A DNA stretch of 17,808 nucleotides from Sulfurimonas sp. (GTDB lineage: Bacteria > Campylobacterota > Campylobacteria > Campylobacterales > Sulfurimonadaceae), in assembly GCA_027066935.1 (NCBI GenBank), contig JAMOMX010000051.1:1-17808 (forward strand). The letters are read 5' to 3'. Shown one piece after another: positions 1-6,801 of the stretch. The notes under the pieces are model-generated. The model made no database searches and was not told where the DNA came from. It worked only from the letters and a program-made list of their open reading frames with translations. The first letter of the stretch is position 1. Each line of letters starts with the position of its first letter. A program made the position numbers and the translations under genes.

Positions 1-96
1 TGAATCAATAATTTTTTGTTGACAACCTTTATAGCCATCTACACATGCATATAAATTTATGAAAAAAAATGAAAGTGTAAGCAAAAGCTTTAACAC
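1..96 (-). CDS. secreted/periplasmic protein, N-terminal part only
   Basis: The first 32 codons of a gene running off the left edge. Reading leftwards from a GTG at 96-94, the peptide begins MLKLLLTLSFFFINLYACVDG, a short hydrophobic signal-peptide-like core followed by a mature part with two cysteines (Cys18 and Cys25). Cys18 could also be a lipobox cysteine, since L-Y-A-C is lipobox-like. The GTG start is well supported: it follows the ybaB stop directly (TAAGTG), and a strong GGAGGG ribosome-binding site lies 6 bases upstream, inside the last ybaB codons. The two genes are therefore translationally coupled. In C. jejuni the gene after ybaB encodes a putative periplasmic PDZ-type protein (from memory), so this may be its orthologue. 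The visible part is too short to show a domain. Confidence 0.7.
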   Translation of the reverse strand, partial: MLKLLLTLSFFFINLYACVDGYKGCQQKIIDS

Positions 97-414
97 TTAG
101 TTCCCTCCAAATGGATTGGTACCGCCCATACCGCCAAGCATACCCATTGTTGAGCTTTCTTGGTTTTTTTGAACCATTGTATAGGCATCATTTATTGCAC
201 CTATTAGTAGTATTTGGAGTGTATCTTTATCACTAAGCAAAGAGTCATCAATATTTAAGTCAATAATCTCCCCTCTGCCGTTGATATTTACTTCTATCAT
301 ACCACCACCAGTTTTTACACTAAATGTTTTAGATTCTAGTTCTTCTTTAAGCTTAGCTACATTGCCCTGCATACCCTCAAGCATTTTAGCCATATCGCCC
401 ATGTTTCCAAACAT
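97..414 (-). CDS. ybaB: YbaB/EbfC-family nucleoid-associated protein
   Basis: A small DNA-binding protein of the YbaB/EbfC family, 105 aa, the usual length. Family members form dimers that bind DNA and are often co-located with recombination genes. The start (MFGNMGDMAKMLEGMQG) shows the typical Met/Gly-rich N-terminal helix. It is followed by the conserved core around residues 34-56, a beta segment with G-G-G-M-I-E-V and N-G-R-G-E-I-I-D, and a C-terminal helix (about 64-82). The tail after residue 88 is Met/Gly-rich. A good AGGAGA site precedes the ATG. The gene begins 13 bases after panD and ends directly at the GTG of the next gene, so it is in the middle of a tight operon. Regulatory targets cannot be read from the sequence. 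Confidence 0.9.
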   Translation of the reverse strand: MFGNMGDMAKMLEGMQGNVAKLKEELESKTFSVKTGGGMIEVNINGRGEIIDLNIDDSLLSDKDTLQILLIGAINDAYTMVQKNQESSTMGMLGGMGGTNPFGGN

Positions 415-427
415 TATTTTTCTCCTA

Positions 428-793
428 TTAGATAGTATCTAGTATTTCATCAATGTTGTTTTCATCATTTACTAAAACAACTTTTGGTTTGTAGTTCTCT
501 AATTCTTTTTCACTGTATGAAGCATAAGCAACAATGATAATTTTATCACCCTTATGCACTTTTCTAGCAGCTGCACCATTTAGGCATATATCACGATTGC
601 CACGTTCTCCCAAAATAACATAAGTTGAAAAACGCTCACCATTGTTGATATTTAATATTTCTACTTTTTGACCTACACGCATTTTTGAAGCTTCTAAAAG
701 CTCCTCATCAATAGTGATTGAACCCACATAGTTTAGGTTTGCATCTGTAACAGTAGCACGGTGAATTTTGCTATAAAGCATCTCTATATTCAT
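428..793 (-). CDS. panD: aspartate 1-decarboxylase proenzyme
   Basis: Converts L-aspartate to beta-alanine for pantothenate and coenzyme A synthesis in the cytoplasm. The 121-aa length is standard. The pyruvoyl enzyme is made by self-cleavage between Gly24 and Ser25, and the sequence has exactly Y-V-G24-S25-I here. Other family residues are in place: Lys9, His11, Arg54, Thr57 and Tyr58, and the N-G-A-A-A-R segment near 72-77. The start MNIEMLYSKIHRATVT aligns residue for residue with known PanD N-termini, fixing the ATG. The gene lies between the ferredoxin-like gene (9 bases upstream) and ybaB (13 bases downstream). Confidence 0.97.
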   Translation of the reverse strand: MNIEMLYSKIHRATVTDANLNYVGSITIDEELLEASKMRVGQKVEILNINNGERFSTYVILGERGNRDICLNGAAARKVHKGDKIIIVAYASYSEKELENYKPKVVLVNDENNIDEILDTI

Positions 794-802
794 CTTTTTT
801 TC

Positions 803-1186
803 CTACATTCCCATTTGAGTCTTCATATCACGAGGGGAGATTGGTTCATCCCATAACTCAGATTCTATAACATACTCTTTAACTACATTTCCGCCAATAA
901 TATGTTCTTCTATAATTCTATCAATTTTTTCTTTAGTTAAAGCTGTATACATTATATGCCCTGGCTCTACTAGCATAACAGGTCCGTTTGTGCAACGATT
1001 TAAGCAAGCAGAACGAACTGTTTGAACTGTACCCATAATTCCCTCTTGCATCACTTTTTGAGATAGGTACTGAAAAAGTTGTTGAGACTCTGGGTCATGT
1101 TGAGATACACAAGATGGTTTTGGCATTCCTGGAGGTGATGATTGCTCACATTTGAACATATAAAAAGCTGGTTGTGGGATTCCCAT
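803..1186 (-). CDS. thioredoxin-like [2Fe-2S] ferredoxin-family protein
   Basis: A small electron-transfer-type protein of the thioredoxin-fold [2Fe-2S] ferredoxin family (related to Aquifex-type ferredoxin and NuoE). With the start chosen here it has 127 aa and four cysteines at 13, 26, 61 and 65, giving C-x12-C-x34-C-x3-C, the expected cluster-binding pattern. The segment R-S-A-C-L-N-R-C-T-N-G-P-V around 58-70 is the family signature. A longer frame could start at a TTG at 1210, but the ATG at 1186 (MGIPQPAFYMFKCEQ) has a clear AAAGGA site 7 bases upstream, which lies inside that extension, so I prefer the ATG. It is the first gene of the ferredoxin-panD-ybaB operon, behind a TATAAT promoter at 1248-1253. 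The redox partner is unknown. No transmembrane segment or signal is visible. Confidence 0.87.
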   Translation of the reverse strand: MGIPQPAFYMFKCEQSSPPGMPKPSCVSQHDPESQQLFQYLSQKVMQEGIMGTVQTVRSACLNRCTNGPVMLVEPGHIMYTALTKEKIDRIIEEHIIGGNVVKEYVIESELWDEPISPRDMKTQMGM

Positions 1187-1247
1187 AATAATTTCCTTTA
1201 TTTCGTGCAAAAGGCTCTTTTATTAGCATTTTGCAAAATTTTTCGAA

Positions 1248-1253
1248 ATTATA
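1248..1253 (-). promoter_or_regulatory. -10 box for the ferredoxin-panD-ybaB operon
   Basis: A perfect TATAAT on the minus strand, in the context TTTTAGATATAATT, about 62 bases upstream of the preferred ferredoxin ATG. The same 14-base context occurs in inverted orientation at 1289-1302 as the promoter of the divergent gene. No clear -35 box is seen, as is usual for sigma-70 promoters in Campylobacterota. Confidence 0.6.
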
Positions 1254-1295
1254 TCTAAAATCGTATTCTTTTAAGTTAAGAAAAAATATTTTAGA

Positions 1296-1301
1296 TATAA
1301 T
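1296..1301 (+). promoter_or_regulatory. -10 box for the outer-membrane barrel gene
   Basis: A perfect TATAAT, 33 bases before the TTG start of the barrel gene. A TTTTAAGTTAAG stretch at 1269-1280 resembles the T-rich -35 region described for Campylobacter sigma-70 promoters. The box and its flanks mirror those of the divergent promoter at 1247-1260. Confidence 0.6.
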
Positions 1302-1334
1302 TCAACTAATATTAAATTTAACGGAAACAATCAC

Positions 1335-1925
1335 TTGAAAAAAATACTACTTTTAACAATTTTTATGACATCACTTTTTGCTGATCCTAAAGTTTATATA
1401 GGGGCTAATTATGGAGTTTATAATGAAGTCTTTTTTAATGAAATAGATACAGAGGTAAAAACAAATACTCAAAGAATTAAAGTTGGATATGGAATAAGAG
1501 ATTTTTATGCACTTGAGCTTTCATTAGAGTATACTAAAAATCAAGAAAATATTTTTTCATCTGAAGATAATAACGATGGAGATAAATTAAGCTTCAATGT
1601 TGAGCTACTAAAGGCTTTTGATTTGGATATATATGTTATTCCATTTCTTAAAGCTGGTTTTGGTTTTGGTAATCTTAGCATAAAACAACAAGGTACAGAT
1701 ATTTATGGAGATACCAAAGAGATAAAAAGACTAAGTTTTGGTAACTTTAATTTAGGAGTTGGTACTTTTATTCCCATTAATGAACATCTTGATTTTGAAA
1801 TAGGATACGAGTATAAATTTTTAGCTTATGAAAATTTTGATACCGCTACAACTACTGAAAACAATGGACCTGCATTTAAATCACATGTAAATATTGGATA
1901 TATTGGGATAAATATAAGGTTTTAA
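1335..1925 (+). CDS. small outer-membrane beta-barrel protein
   Basis: A predicted outer-membrane protein of 196 aa. The N-terminus MKKILLLTIFMTSLFADPKV is a signal peptide with likely cleavage after Ala16. The mature part begins with the strand-like K-V-Y-I-G-A-N-Y-G and continues as alternating polar/aromatic segments. It ends in G-Y-I-G-I-N-I-R-F, with the terminal phenylalanine typical of Bam-assembled barrels. Size suggests an eight-strand barrel of the general OmpW/OmpA-barrel type, but the exact family and function are not recognisable. The start is a TTG, chosen because it directly precedes the Lys-Lys signal sequence; a weak GGAAA lies about 7 bases upstream. It converges on murE with a 6-base gap and no clear terminator. 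Confidence 0.8.
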   Translation: MKKILLLTIFMTSLFADPKVYIGANYGVYNEVFFNEIDTEVKTNTQRIKVGYGIRDFYALELSLEYTKNQENIFSSEDNNDGDKLSFNVELLKAFDLDIYVIPFLKAGFGFGNLSIKQQGTDIYGDTKEIKRLSFGNFNLGVGTFIPINEHLDFEIGYEYKFLAYENFDTATTTENNGPAFKSHVNIGYIGINIRF

Positions 1926-1931
1926 TAAGAG

Positions 1932-3224
1932 TTATATATTTAAAAGCTCTTTAACCACTTCTCTATCATCAAATGGTAATTTTTTATCATATATTATCTG
2001 GTGAGATTCATCACCTTTTCCAAGGATTACAACTACATCATCTTCTTCTTGGTCATCTAGTGCCATCTGTATAGCTTTTTTTCTATTTTGTTCAATGTTG
2101 ACTATGCTTTTATCATCAATTCCACCTAAAATATCTTCAATTATTGCCTGAGGATCTTCGTTTCTTGGATTGTCACTTGTGAGATATATTTTTTTTGCTA
2201 GTGAAGCCGCCACTCTGCCCATTAGTGGTCTTTTAGATTTATCTCTATCTCCACCAGCTCCAAATACAACTAAAAGCTCTTTCTCTTTTAAGGCATTTAG
2301 CACCTGTTGCATACCATCTGGGGTATGAGCAAAATCAACTATCACATTTGGTATTTCACACACCTGCTCCATTCTGCCACTTACACCTGCAAAACCATCA
2401 ACTACCTCCGCAATCTCTTCAAGTTTTAAACCAGTTAAAATATGAGTAGCTGCTATTGCTGCCATCAAGTTATAAAGATTGAAAAACCCATGTAAAGAAG
2501 CTGTAAATGGTACTATATGTTGAAAATGCTGTATTATTCCGCTACTTGCATTGTTTAGTGAATATGCCATAAGTCTATATGTAGATGGGTTTTCTATAGA
2601 ATAAGTCAAAGTGTTTTTAAAATTAAATAATGCGCGTGGTTCATCTTTATTTATTAGTTTTTTTCCCTCATCTTGAAAGAAACTATTTTTTATAGAGATA
2701 TATTCTTCAATTGTTTTATGATAATCTAAATGGTCCCTAGTAATATTTGTAAGAATTTTAAGCTCAAAACTCAAGCCCTCTATACGCTTTTGAGCAATAG
2801 CATGTGAGCTTACTTCCATTATAAAAAATTCACACCCTGCAAGAACAGCTTGATAAATATGTATATATGTGTTTAATACAGAGGGTGTTGTTAAAGTTTT
2901 GCCCTCTATAATTTCATCGTTCATAAAAAAACCACGGGTCCCTTGCATAGCTACTTTTTTATCTAAATCAAGTAAAAATGAGTAGATTGCACTAGCAGTT
3001 GTTGTTTTTCCGTTTGTACCTGTAATTCCAATAATTTTTATTTTATCAATTCCAAATAAAGTTGCTATATCTTCTATTTTTATAATAGAGTGGGCATTGT
3101 TGTCTTTTGCATTTTGTAAATATTTTGTATTTTGATTTGTTAATACAAAGGCAGTTTGAGAATCACAATCATTAGAGTCTTCACTCACATATTTAAACTC
3201 ATTATCTGGTAACTCAATTTTCAA
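1932..3224 (-). CDS. murE: UDP-N-acetylmuramoyl-tripeptide synthase (MurE)
   Basis: Adds meso-diaminopimelate to UDP-MurNAc-L-Ala-D-Glu in cytoplasmic peptidoglycan synthesis, using ATP. The 430 aa show the Mur-ligase order: a short N-terminal UDP-binding domain, the ATP loop G-T-N-G-K-T-T at 69-75, the central T-N-I-T-R-D-H-L-D-Y-H block at 159-169 with the probable carbamylated lysine at 179, G-R-M-E at 283-286, and the C-terminal domain. The motif D-N-P-R-N-E-D-P at 351-358 and G-K-G-D-E at 402-406 are those of diaminopimelate-specific MurE rather than lysine-specific forms. It is shorter than E. coli MurE (about 495 aa), mostly in the N-terminal domain, as is common in this phylum. The start is a TTG overlapping the upstream gene by 11 bases with AAAGG 8 bases before it; no other in-frame start precedes the ATP loop usefully. 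Confidence 0.96.
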   Translation of the reverse strand: MKIELPDNEFKYVSEDSNDCDSQTAFVLTNQNTKYLQNAKDNNAHSIIKIEDIATLFGIDKIKIIGITGTNGKTTTASAIYSFLLDLDKKVAMQGTRGFFMNDEIIEGKTLTTPSVLNTYIHIYQAVLAGCEFFIMEVSSHAIAQKRIEGLSFELKILTNITRDHLDYHKTIEEYISIKNSFFQDEGKKLINKDEPRALFNFKNTLTYSIENPSTYRLMAYSLNNASSGIIQHFQHIVPFTASLHGFFNLYNLMAAIAATHILTGLKLEEIAEVVDGFAGVSGRMEQVCEIPNVIVDFAHTPDGMQQVLNALKEKELLVVFGAGGDRDKSKRPLMGRVAASLAKKIYLTSDNPRNEDPQAIIEDILGGIDDKSIVNIEQNRKKAIQMALDDQEEDDVVVILGKGDESHQIIYDKKLPFDDREVVKELLNI

Positions 3225-3807
3225 TAATTTTACCTTTTGAAAGTTTTTTCAATAATTTTCTTAGGCTTTTATCTGATGGGTATGCCGTTAATGCACTCTC
3301 AAGATAATTAATTGCCATCTTATTAAAATCATTTTTAATTAAATTACTTAAAAAATCAATGAAATCTTCTTTTCTTGTAATAATAACTTTAGTTGAAAAC
3401 ATAATATTTTCAAAAGTTTCTTTAAAACCACTTCCCTCAGTAATTATATTTTTGAAATCTTGATAAAGAATTCCATCTTCATATTCAAGCTTATCACGCA
3501 ATGGCTCCATTAACATCTCATTTAAACTCTCCATAGTGCCATCCATATTAGACAATAAATCGCTCATGATGTTATCAGCTTGTTCCCCATCTTCCACTTT
3601 TAATCTTTCATAATAGTTAAATAAATCTTCAGCACCACCCTCTCCACTCATAGCCATCTCTGAGAGTATTGCTCCATTGTAAGCTTCCTTTGAGTTAGGG
3701 TAATTTTGTAACACCGTCGCAAATTGTTCCAATGCATTTTCAAATTCTGATTTAGAGAAGCTATCTTTTGCTTGTGATAATGTTTTGTATTTACTAATTA
3801 CACTCAT
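3214..3807 (-). CDS. uncharacterised TPR-like helical protein
   Basis: A 197-aa soluble, acidic, helical protein of unknown function. Residues about 10-48 (S-Q-A-K-D-S-F-S-K-S-E-F-E-N-A-L, then Y-P-N-S-K-E-A-Y) look like one tetratricopeptide-type repeat, and residues about 160-180 (A-I-N-Y-L-E-S-A-L-T-A-Y-P-S-D) look like a second. There is no signal peptide or membrane segment. A good AAGGA site precedes the ATG by 6 bases. It sits between the NifU-like gene and murE, overlapping murE by 11 bases, so it is co-translated with it. A gene of similar size occupies the same place in C. jejuni (from memory), suggesting a conserved phylum-specific role, perhaps as a scaffold. Nothing visible assigns a reaction. 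Confidence 0.8.
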   Translation of the reverse strand: MSVISKYKTLSQAKDSFSKSEFENALEQFATVLQNYPNSKEAYNGAILSEMAMSGEGGAEDLFNYYERLKVEDGEQADNIMSDLLSNMDGTMESLNEMLMEPLRDKLEYEDGILYQDFKNIITEGSGFKETFENIMFSTKVIITRKEDFIDFLSNLIKNDFNKMAINYLESALTAYPSDKSLRKLLKKLSKGKIIEN

Positions 3808-3820
3808 AACTTATCCTTTG

Positions 3821-4096
3821 CTATAAATTTTGTATATCATTTTCCATACCAATTGGTACATTTGTTACTGTTAATTCTGGGTGAATATCCATACGAAGTT
3901 GACGCTCAACTCCATATTTTAAGGTAGTACCACTACTCGCACACCCTATACATGCACCTTTAAGTTGCACATAAACGCTACCATTCTTCACAGTTATAAA
4001 ATCAATATCTCCACCATCTAAAGCGATAGATGGTCTTACTTTATCAATAACAGCTTTAACTGGAGCCATTAGCTCTTCATCAGTAAATGGAATCAT
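3821..4096 (-). CDS. NifU C-terminal-domain Fe-S cluster carrier
   Basis: A 91-aa stand-alone Nfu/NifU C-terminal domain, which carries and delivers Fe-S clusters to apo-proteins. The hallmark C-x2-C is at Cys49 and Cys52 within G-A-C-I-G-C-A-S-S, preceded by the conserved R-P-S-I-A-L-D-G-G-D at 21-30 and followed by the T-L-K-x-G-V-E helix. It covers the whole domain and nothing else, unlike full NifU scaffolds. AAGGA lies 5 bases before the ATG. It heads the nifU-TPR-murE transcription unit. A TATAAT and a palindromic operator-like stretch lie just upstream, so iron-responsive control is possible but unproven. Confidence 0.92.
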   Translation of the reverse strand: MIPFTDEELMAPVKAVIDKVRPSIALDGGDIDFITVKNGSVYVQLKGACIGCASSGTTLKYGVERQLRMDIHPELTVTNVPIGMENDIQNL

Positions 4097-4117
4097 TTTT
4101 GTCCTTGTATATATCGT

Positions 4118-4131
4118 ATTATAATCATTAT
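4118..4131 (-). promoter_or_regulatory. promoter with possible Fur-type operator of the NifU-like gene
   Basis: On the minus strand a TATAAT (4123-4118) lies 22 bases before the start of the NifU-like gene. It partly overlaps a perfect 11-base dyad ATAATCATTAT at 4121-4131, which matches the centre-right part of the classical Fur box. A second, imperfect dyad (TTATCGTAAGATATGATAA, 4133-4151) sits at the -35 position. The promoter is fairly likely; the operator identity is an inference. Confidence 0.45.
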
Positions 4132-4173
4132 GTTATCGTAAGATATGATAAAAGGGCTTAACAAGTAATAAAA

Positions 4174-5304
4174 TTAATCTGCTAAACTCATAACTTCATT
4201 TACATAAGACGATTTTCTCATCCCAACCGCTATGTAATCTACATCGTCACTATTTAGCAAATAGTTTAATGCACAGACTTGCATATTTTGTGTGCAACCA
4301 CTAAGCTCTTCTTTTAGAGATATTTTTGTCTTTCTTGCACATTCAAATTCAACCATCTTTTTGTATTCTGATAAAAACATATCTATATAGGTTAAGATTG
4401 TCTGAGCATTTTGTTTATCTATAAGCTTTAAGCTTTTTTGTATATGTGGGATTGCATGTGTATAAAGAAAGGTTTCATAATCACCAATCCAACCAAATTT
4501 ATGTTTTGATTCATCTAGTTGTTCTACCAAGTTATATAATGCTCTTAAGTTATCATTATCTGTAACATCTAAAAGCTCATTAAGGTGGTGATAGTACTCT
4601 ATAGATTCATCATAATCAGCTAATCTATAAACTTGATTGTTTTTTATTGTATTTAAAGGGCGAGTAGCTATCACACGCAAATTATTACTTTTTGCCCATG
4701 AAGCACAGGCTAAACCATCTCTTTCAATAAAATTTATTGGAAGCTCGATTGTTGTAAAACTATGTATTTTATTTTTTAACTCATCTGCTGCACTTAGGGC
4801 TAAACTTATTAGATCTTCATAAGGCAAAAAATTATTATCATTGTGTAAATACGAAAAATTATCAGAACTTATTCCGTATGATTTAATCTTACCTGCTCTA
4901 ACTAAGTTTTCACACTCTAAAAAAGCATCAAAAATTACTCTATTCATCTCATCCAATCTATCATCTTTACTCATTCCATCTTCAAGTGATTTAAGTAGTA
5001 CTGACTCAGGATTTTCAATTATAAAACAATCAACATAATCTAGTTCCAAATTTTTCAAGCTACTGTCTATTATCTCTTGTGGATCTGAATTGATATCAAA
5101 TTTAGTTACTACCTCAATATTATCTATAACATCATCTCCAAACTCTCTAAAAGCTAAAGCAATTGCCTCATGAGCACCACCATCCATATATGAAATAGAT
5201 GTGTCAATCATTGTTATGCCAGATTTTATAGCCTCTTTTAAAGCTTGTATATGTTTTGGATTGTATTGTGAAATTCTTTGTGTACCAAATGCGATTTTAG
5301 CCAT
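4174..5304 (-). CDS. aldo/keto-reductase-family protein with altered catalytic tetrad
   Basis: A TIM-barrel aldo/keto reductase superfamily protein, 376 aa, longer than the usual 300-340. The N-terminus I-A-F-G-T-Q-R-I-S, G-I-T-M-I-D34-T-S-I-S-Y39 and V-V-T-K68-F-D give Asp34, Tyr39 and Lys68 of the catalytic tetrad. The fourth residue, normally His in V-D-L-x-x-I-H, is Glu97 here (V-D-C-F-I-I-E-N-P-E). The C-terminal block L-N-Y-L-L-N-S-D-D-V-D-Y-I-A-V-G-M-R (about 346-363) matches the NADPH-side signature region. The middle part (about 225-330) is an enlarged, charged insertion. The ATG follows a weak GCGAGA. It stands alone between the NifU-like unit and rplQ, and the substrate cannot be inferred. 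Confidence 0.82.
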   Translation of the reverse strand: MAKIAFGTQRISQYNPKHIQALKEAIKSGITMIDTSISYMDGGAHEAIALAFREFGDDVIDNIEVVTKFDINSDPQEIIDSSLKNLELDYVDCFIIENPESVLLKSLEDGMSKDDRLDEMNRVIFDAFLECENLVRAGKIKSYGISSDNFSYLHNDNNFLPYEDLISLALSAADELKNKIHSFTTIELPINFIERDGLACASWAKSNNLRVIATRPLNTIKNNQVYRLADYDESIEYYHHLNELLDVTDNDNLRALYNLVEQLDESKHKFGWIGDYETFLYTHAIPHIQKSLKLIDKQNAQTILTYIDMFLSEYKKMVEFECARKTKISLKEELSGCTQNMQVCALNYLLNSDDVDYIAVGMRKSSYVNEVMSLAD

Positions 5305-5360
5305 ATTGTCTCGCTTTTATTTATATAATTTGAAATTGGGAAGTTTTTGTTTTTAACTAG

Positions 5361-5411
5361 ATTCCGTGTCAAGCACGGAATGACAAAAGTCATCCTGAAC
5401 TTGATTCAGGA
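5361..5411. repeat. REPIN-like pair of inverted mini-palindromes
   Basis: A 51-base structured element in the rplQ-AKR gap. Two hairpins face each other around GTCAT/ATGAC arms (5380-5384 and 5389-5393) separated by AAAA. The left hairpin has the 8-bp stem ATTCCGTG/CACGGAAT (5361-5368, 5374-5381). The right one has the 7-bp stem TCCTGAA/TTCAGGA (5393-5399, 5405-5411). Read outward from the centre, each unit is GTCAT, stem, the same loop CTTGA, stem. This is the design of REP/REPIN elements (a 5' tetranucleotide foot next to a hairpin, in inverted pairs). From memory, sequences of this sort recur in many bacterial genomes. Only one copy is in this window, so the repeat status is inferred. Confidence 0.6.
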
Positions 5412-5423
5412 ACTAAATGTATA

Positions 5424-5774
5424 TTATACTAGTTCAATAAACGCCATAGTAGTAGCATCACCACGACGAATTCTAGTACGTGTGATTCTTGTATAACCAC
5501 CTGCACGCTCTACATATTGAGGAGCTATCTCTTCTACTAATTTTTTAGTTGAAGCTTTACATTGAAGTGATGCAAATACTGCTCTATGAGCATTTGAATC
5601 ACCCTTTCTTGCTACTGTGATAAGCTTTTCAACATAAGAGCGTAGCTCTTTAGCTTTAATCGCGGTAGTTTCGATTTTACCATGTTCTATTAACGAAATA
5701 CTAAGGTTTTTAAGTAGTGCAGCTCTATGTGCACTAGTGCGACCTAGTTTACGGTATCCATGACGATGTCTCAT
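5424..5774 (-). CDS. rplQ: 50S ribosomal protein L17
   Basis: Bacterial L17, 116 aa, full length. It opens with M-R-H-R-H-G-Y-R-K-L-G-R-T-S-A-H-R, the near-invariant N-terminus, which fixes the ATG. It contains the R-S-Y-V-E-K-L-I-T-V-A-R region (46-57) and ends in G-G-Y-T-R-I-T-R-T-R-I-R-R-G-D-A (about 91-106). It is the last gene of the alpha operon, 14 bases after rpoA, with AAGGAA before the start. No convincing terminator follows; the palindrome pair at 5361-5411 lies 13 bases downstream. Confidence 0.98.
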   Translation of the reverse strand: MRHRHGYRKLGRTSAHRAALLKNLSISLIEHGKIETTAIKAKELRSYVEKLITVARKGDSNAHRAVFASLQCKASTKKLVEEIAPQYVERAGGYTRITRTRIRRGDATTMAFIELV

Positions 5775-5788
5775 CTATAATTCCTTAT

Positions 5789-6781
5789 TTATTTATCTTC
5801 TATTTGTTTTTTTAACGCAGTAACAACGTCATCCGCAAGACTTGCACCAACTTCATAGCCAAACTCTTGAACCTTTTCAACTATCTCATCATAAGATTTT
5901 TTCCCAAGGTTTTTAACGTTTTTAAGATCGTTAACGCTCATAAGCGCAATTTCACCAATTAAAGTGATGTTTGAGCGATCAAGACAGTTAAAGCTTCTAG
6001 CACTTAATCCTAATGAATCAATATGTGTGCTAAGTTTTTTCAAGTCTGGAGACTCTTCAACTCTTTCAATAGTAACTGGAGTTTTTACACTTATCTCTGA
6101 ATTAAATACTGCAAGTTGAGCATACATAACCTCTAAAGAGTTTCTAAATGCATCTACTGGCGAAATTTGTCCATCAGTTCTAATATTTAATACAACTTTT
6201 TCAAAGTTAGGGTTGTCTTCAACTAGCACATTTTCAATCTTGTATGTAACGCTACGAACAGGAGTAAAAAATGCGTCAAGTGCAATATATCCATCTTTCA
6301 CTTCTTCTGAAGTGTCTTCACTAGGAACATACCCAATACCTTGAGCTAGCTTAATTGTAAAGTTAAGAGTTGAATCTTCATTTAAAGTAGCAAGGTGAGC
6401 ATCTGGTGTTACAACTCCAACATCATCAGTAGTTAAATCACTACCTTTTATTGCACATGGACCTGCGAAGTTATAGTTAATTTCTGCTTCTTCTGCTTCA
6501 TCATTTAACTTAAAACGAATCTCTTTTAAGTTAAGAATAAAGTCAGATATATCTTCAAGCATACCACGAACTGAATCAAATTCATGTTTAGCACCCTCGA
6601 TTTTAATAGCGATTGGAGCATAACCAACAGAACTACTTAATAAAAAACGGCGAAGTGGGTGAGCTAAAGATATAGCATACCCGGTTTCAAATGGATATGC
6701 CATTATATTAGCTTCATTTTCACTAATTTGCTCCACTTCGAACTGTTGTGGAGCAAGTGGTGTAGTCTTAATTTTTTTCAT
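5789..6781 (-). CDS. rpoA: DNA-directed RNA polymerase subunit alpha
   Basis: RNA polymerase alpha, 330 aa, full length. The N-terminal assembly domain (to about 230) includes the conserved G-Y-A-I-S-L-A-H-P-L-R-R segment at 34-45 and A-P-I-A-I-K-I-E-G near 56-64. After a linker, the C-terminal domain (about 252-315) carries L-S-A-R-S-F-N-C-L, the region that contacts UP-element DNA and activators, and N-L-G-K-K-S-Y-D-E-I. The ATG has AAAAGGG 7 bases upstream. It lies between rpsD (20-base gap) and rplQ as in the canonical alpha operon, so core polymerase and ribosome supply are co-expressed. Confidence 0.98.
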   Translation of the reverse strand: MKKIKTTPLAPQQFEVEQISENEANIMAYPFETGYAISLAHPLRRFLLSSSVGYAPIAIKIEGAKHEFDSVRGMLEDISDFILNLKEIRFKLNDEAEEAEINYNFAGPCAIKGSDLTTDDVGVVTPDAHLATLNEDSTLNFTIKLAQGIGYVPSEDTSEEVKDGYIALDAFFTPVRSVTYKIENVLVEDNPNFEKVVLNIRTDGQISPVDAFRNSLEVMYAQLAVFNSEISVKTPVTIERVEESPDLKKLSTHIDSLGLSARSFNCLDRSNITLIGEIALMSVNDLKNVKNLGKKSYDEIVEKVQEFGYEVGASLADDVVTALKKQIEDK

Positions 6782-6801
6782 ACATACGCCCTTTTTATTT
6801 T

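Noticed and set aside
1187..1210. Longer ferredoxin-like protein starting at the TTG at 1210
   Set aside because: The extension contains the AAAGGA site of the ATG at 1186 and adds no family-conserved residues.
4637..5038. Two plus-strand open frames opposite the aldo/keto reductase gene
   Set aside because: Antisense shadows of a clearly coding frame, without ribosome-binding sites or recognisable protein features.
5361..5411. Palindromes as a rho-independent terminator for rplQ
   Set aside because: Stable stems, but no T-run follows on the minus strand (CTAGTTAAAAAC), and the paired foot/loop design fits a REPIN-like repeat better.
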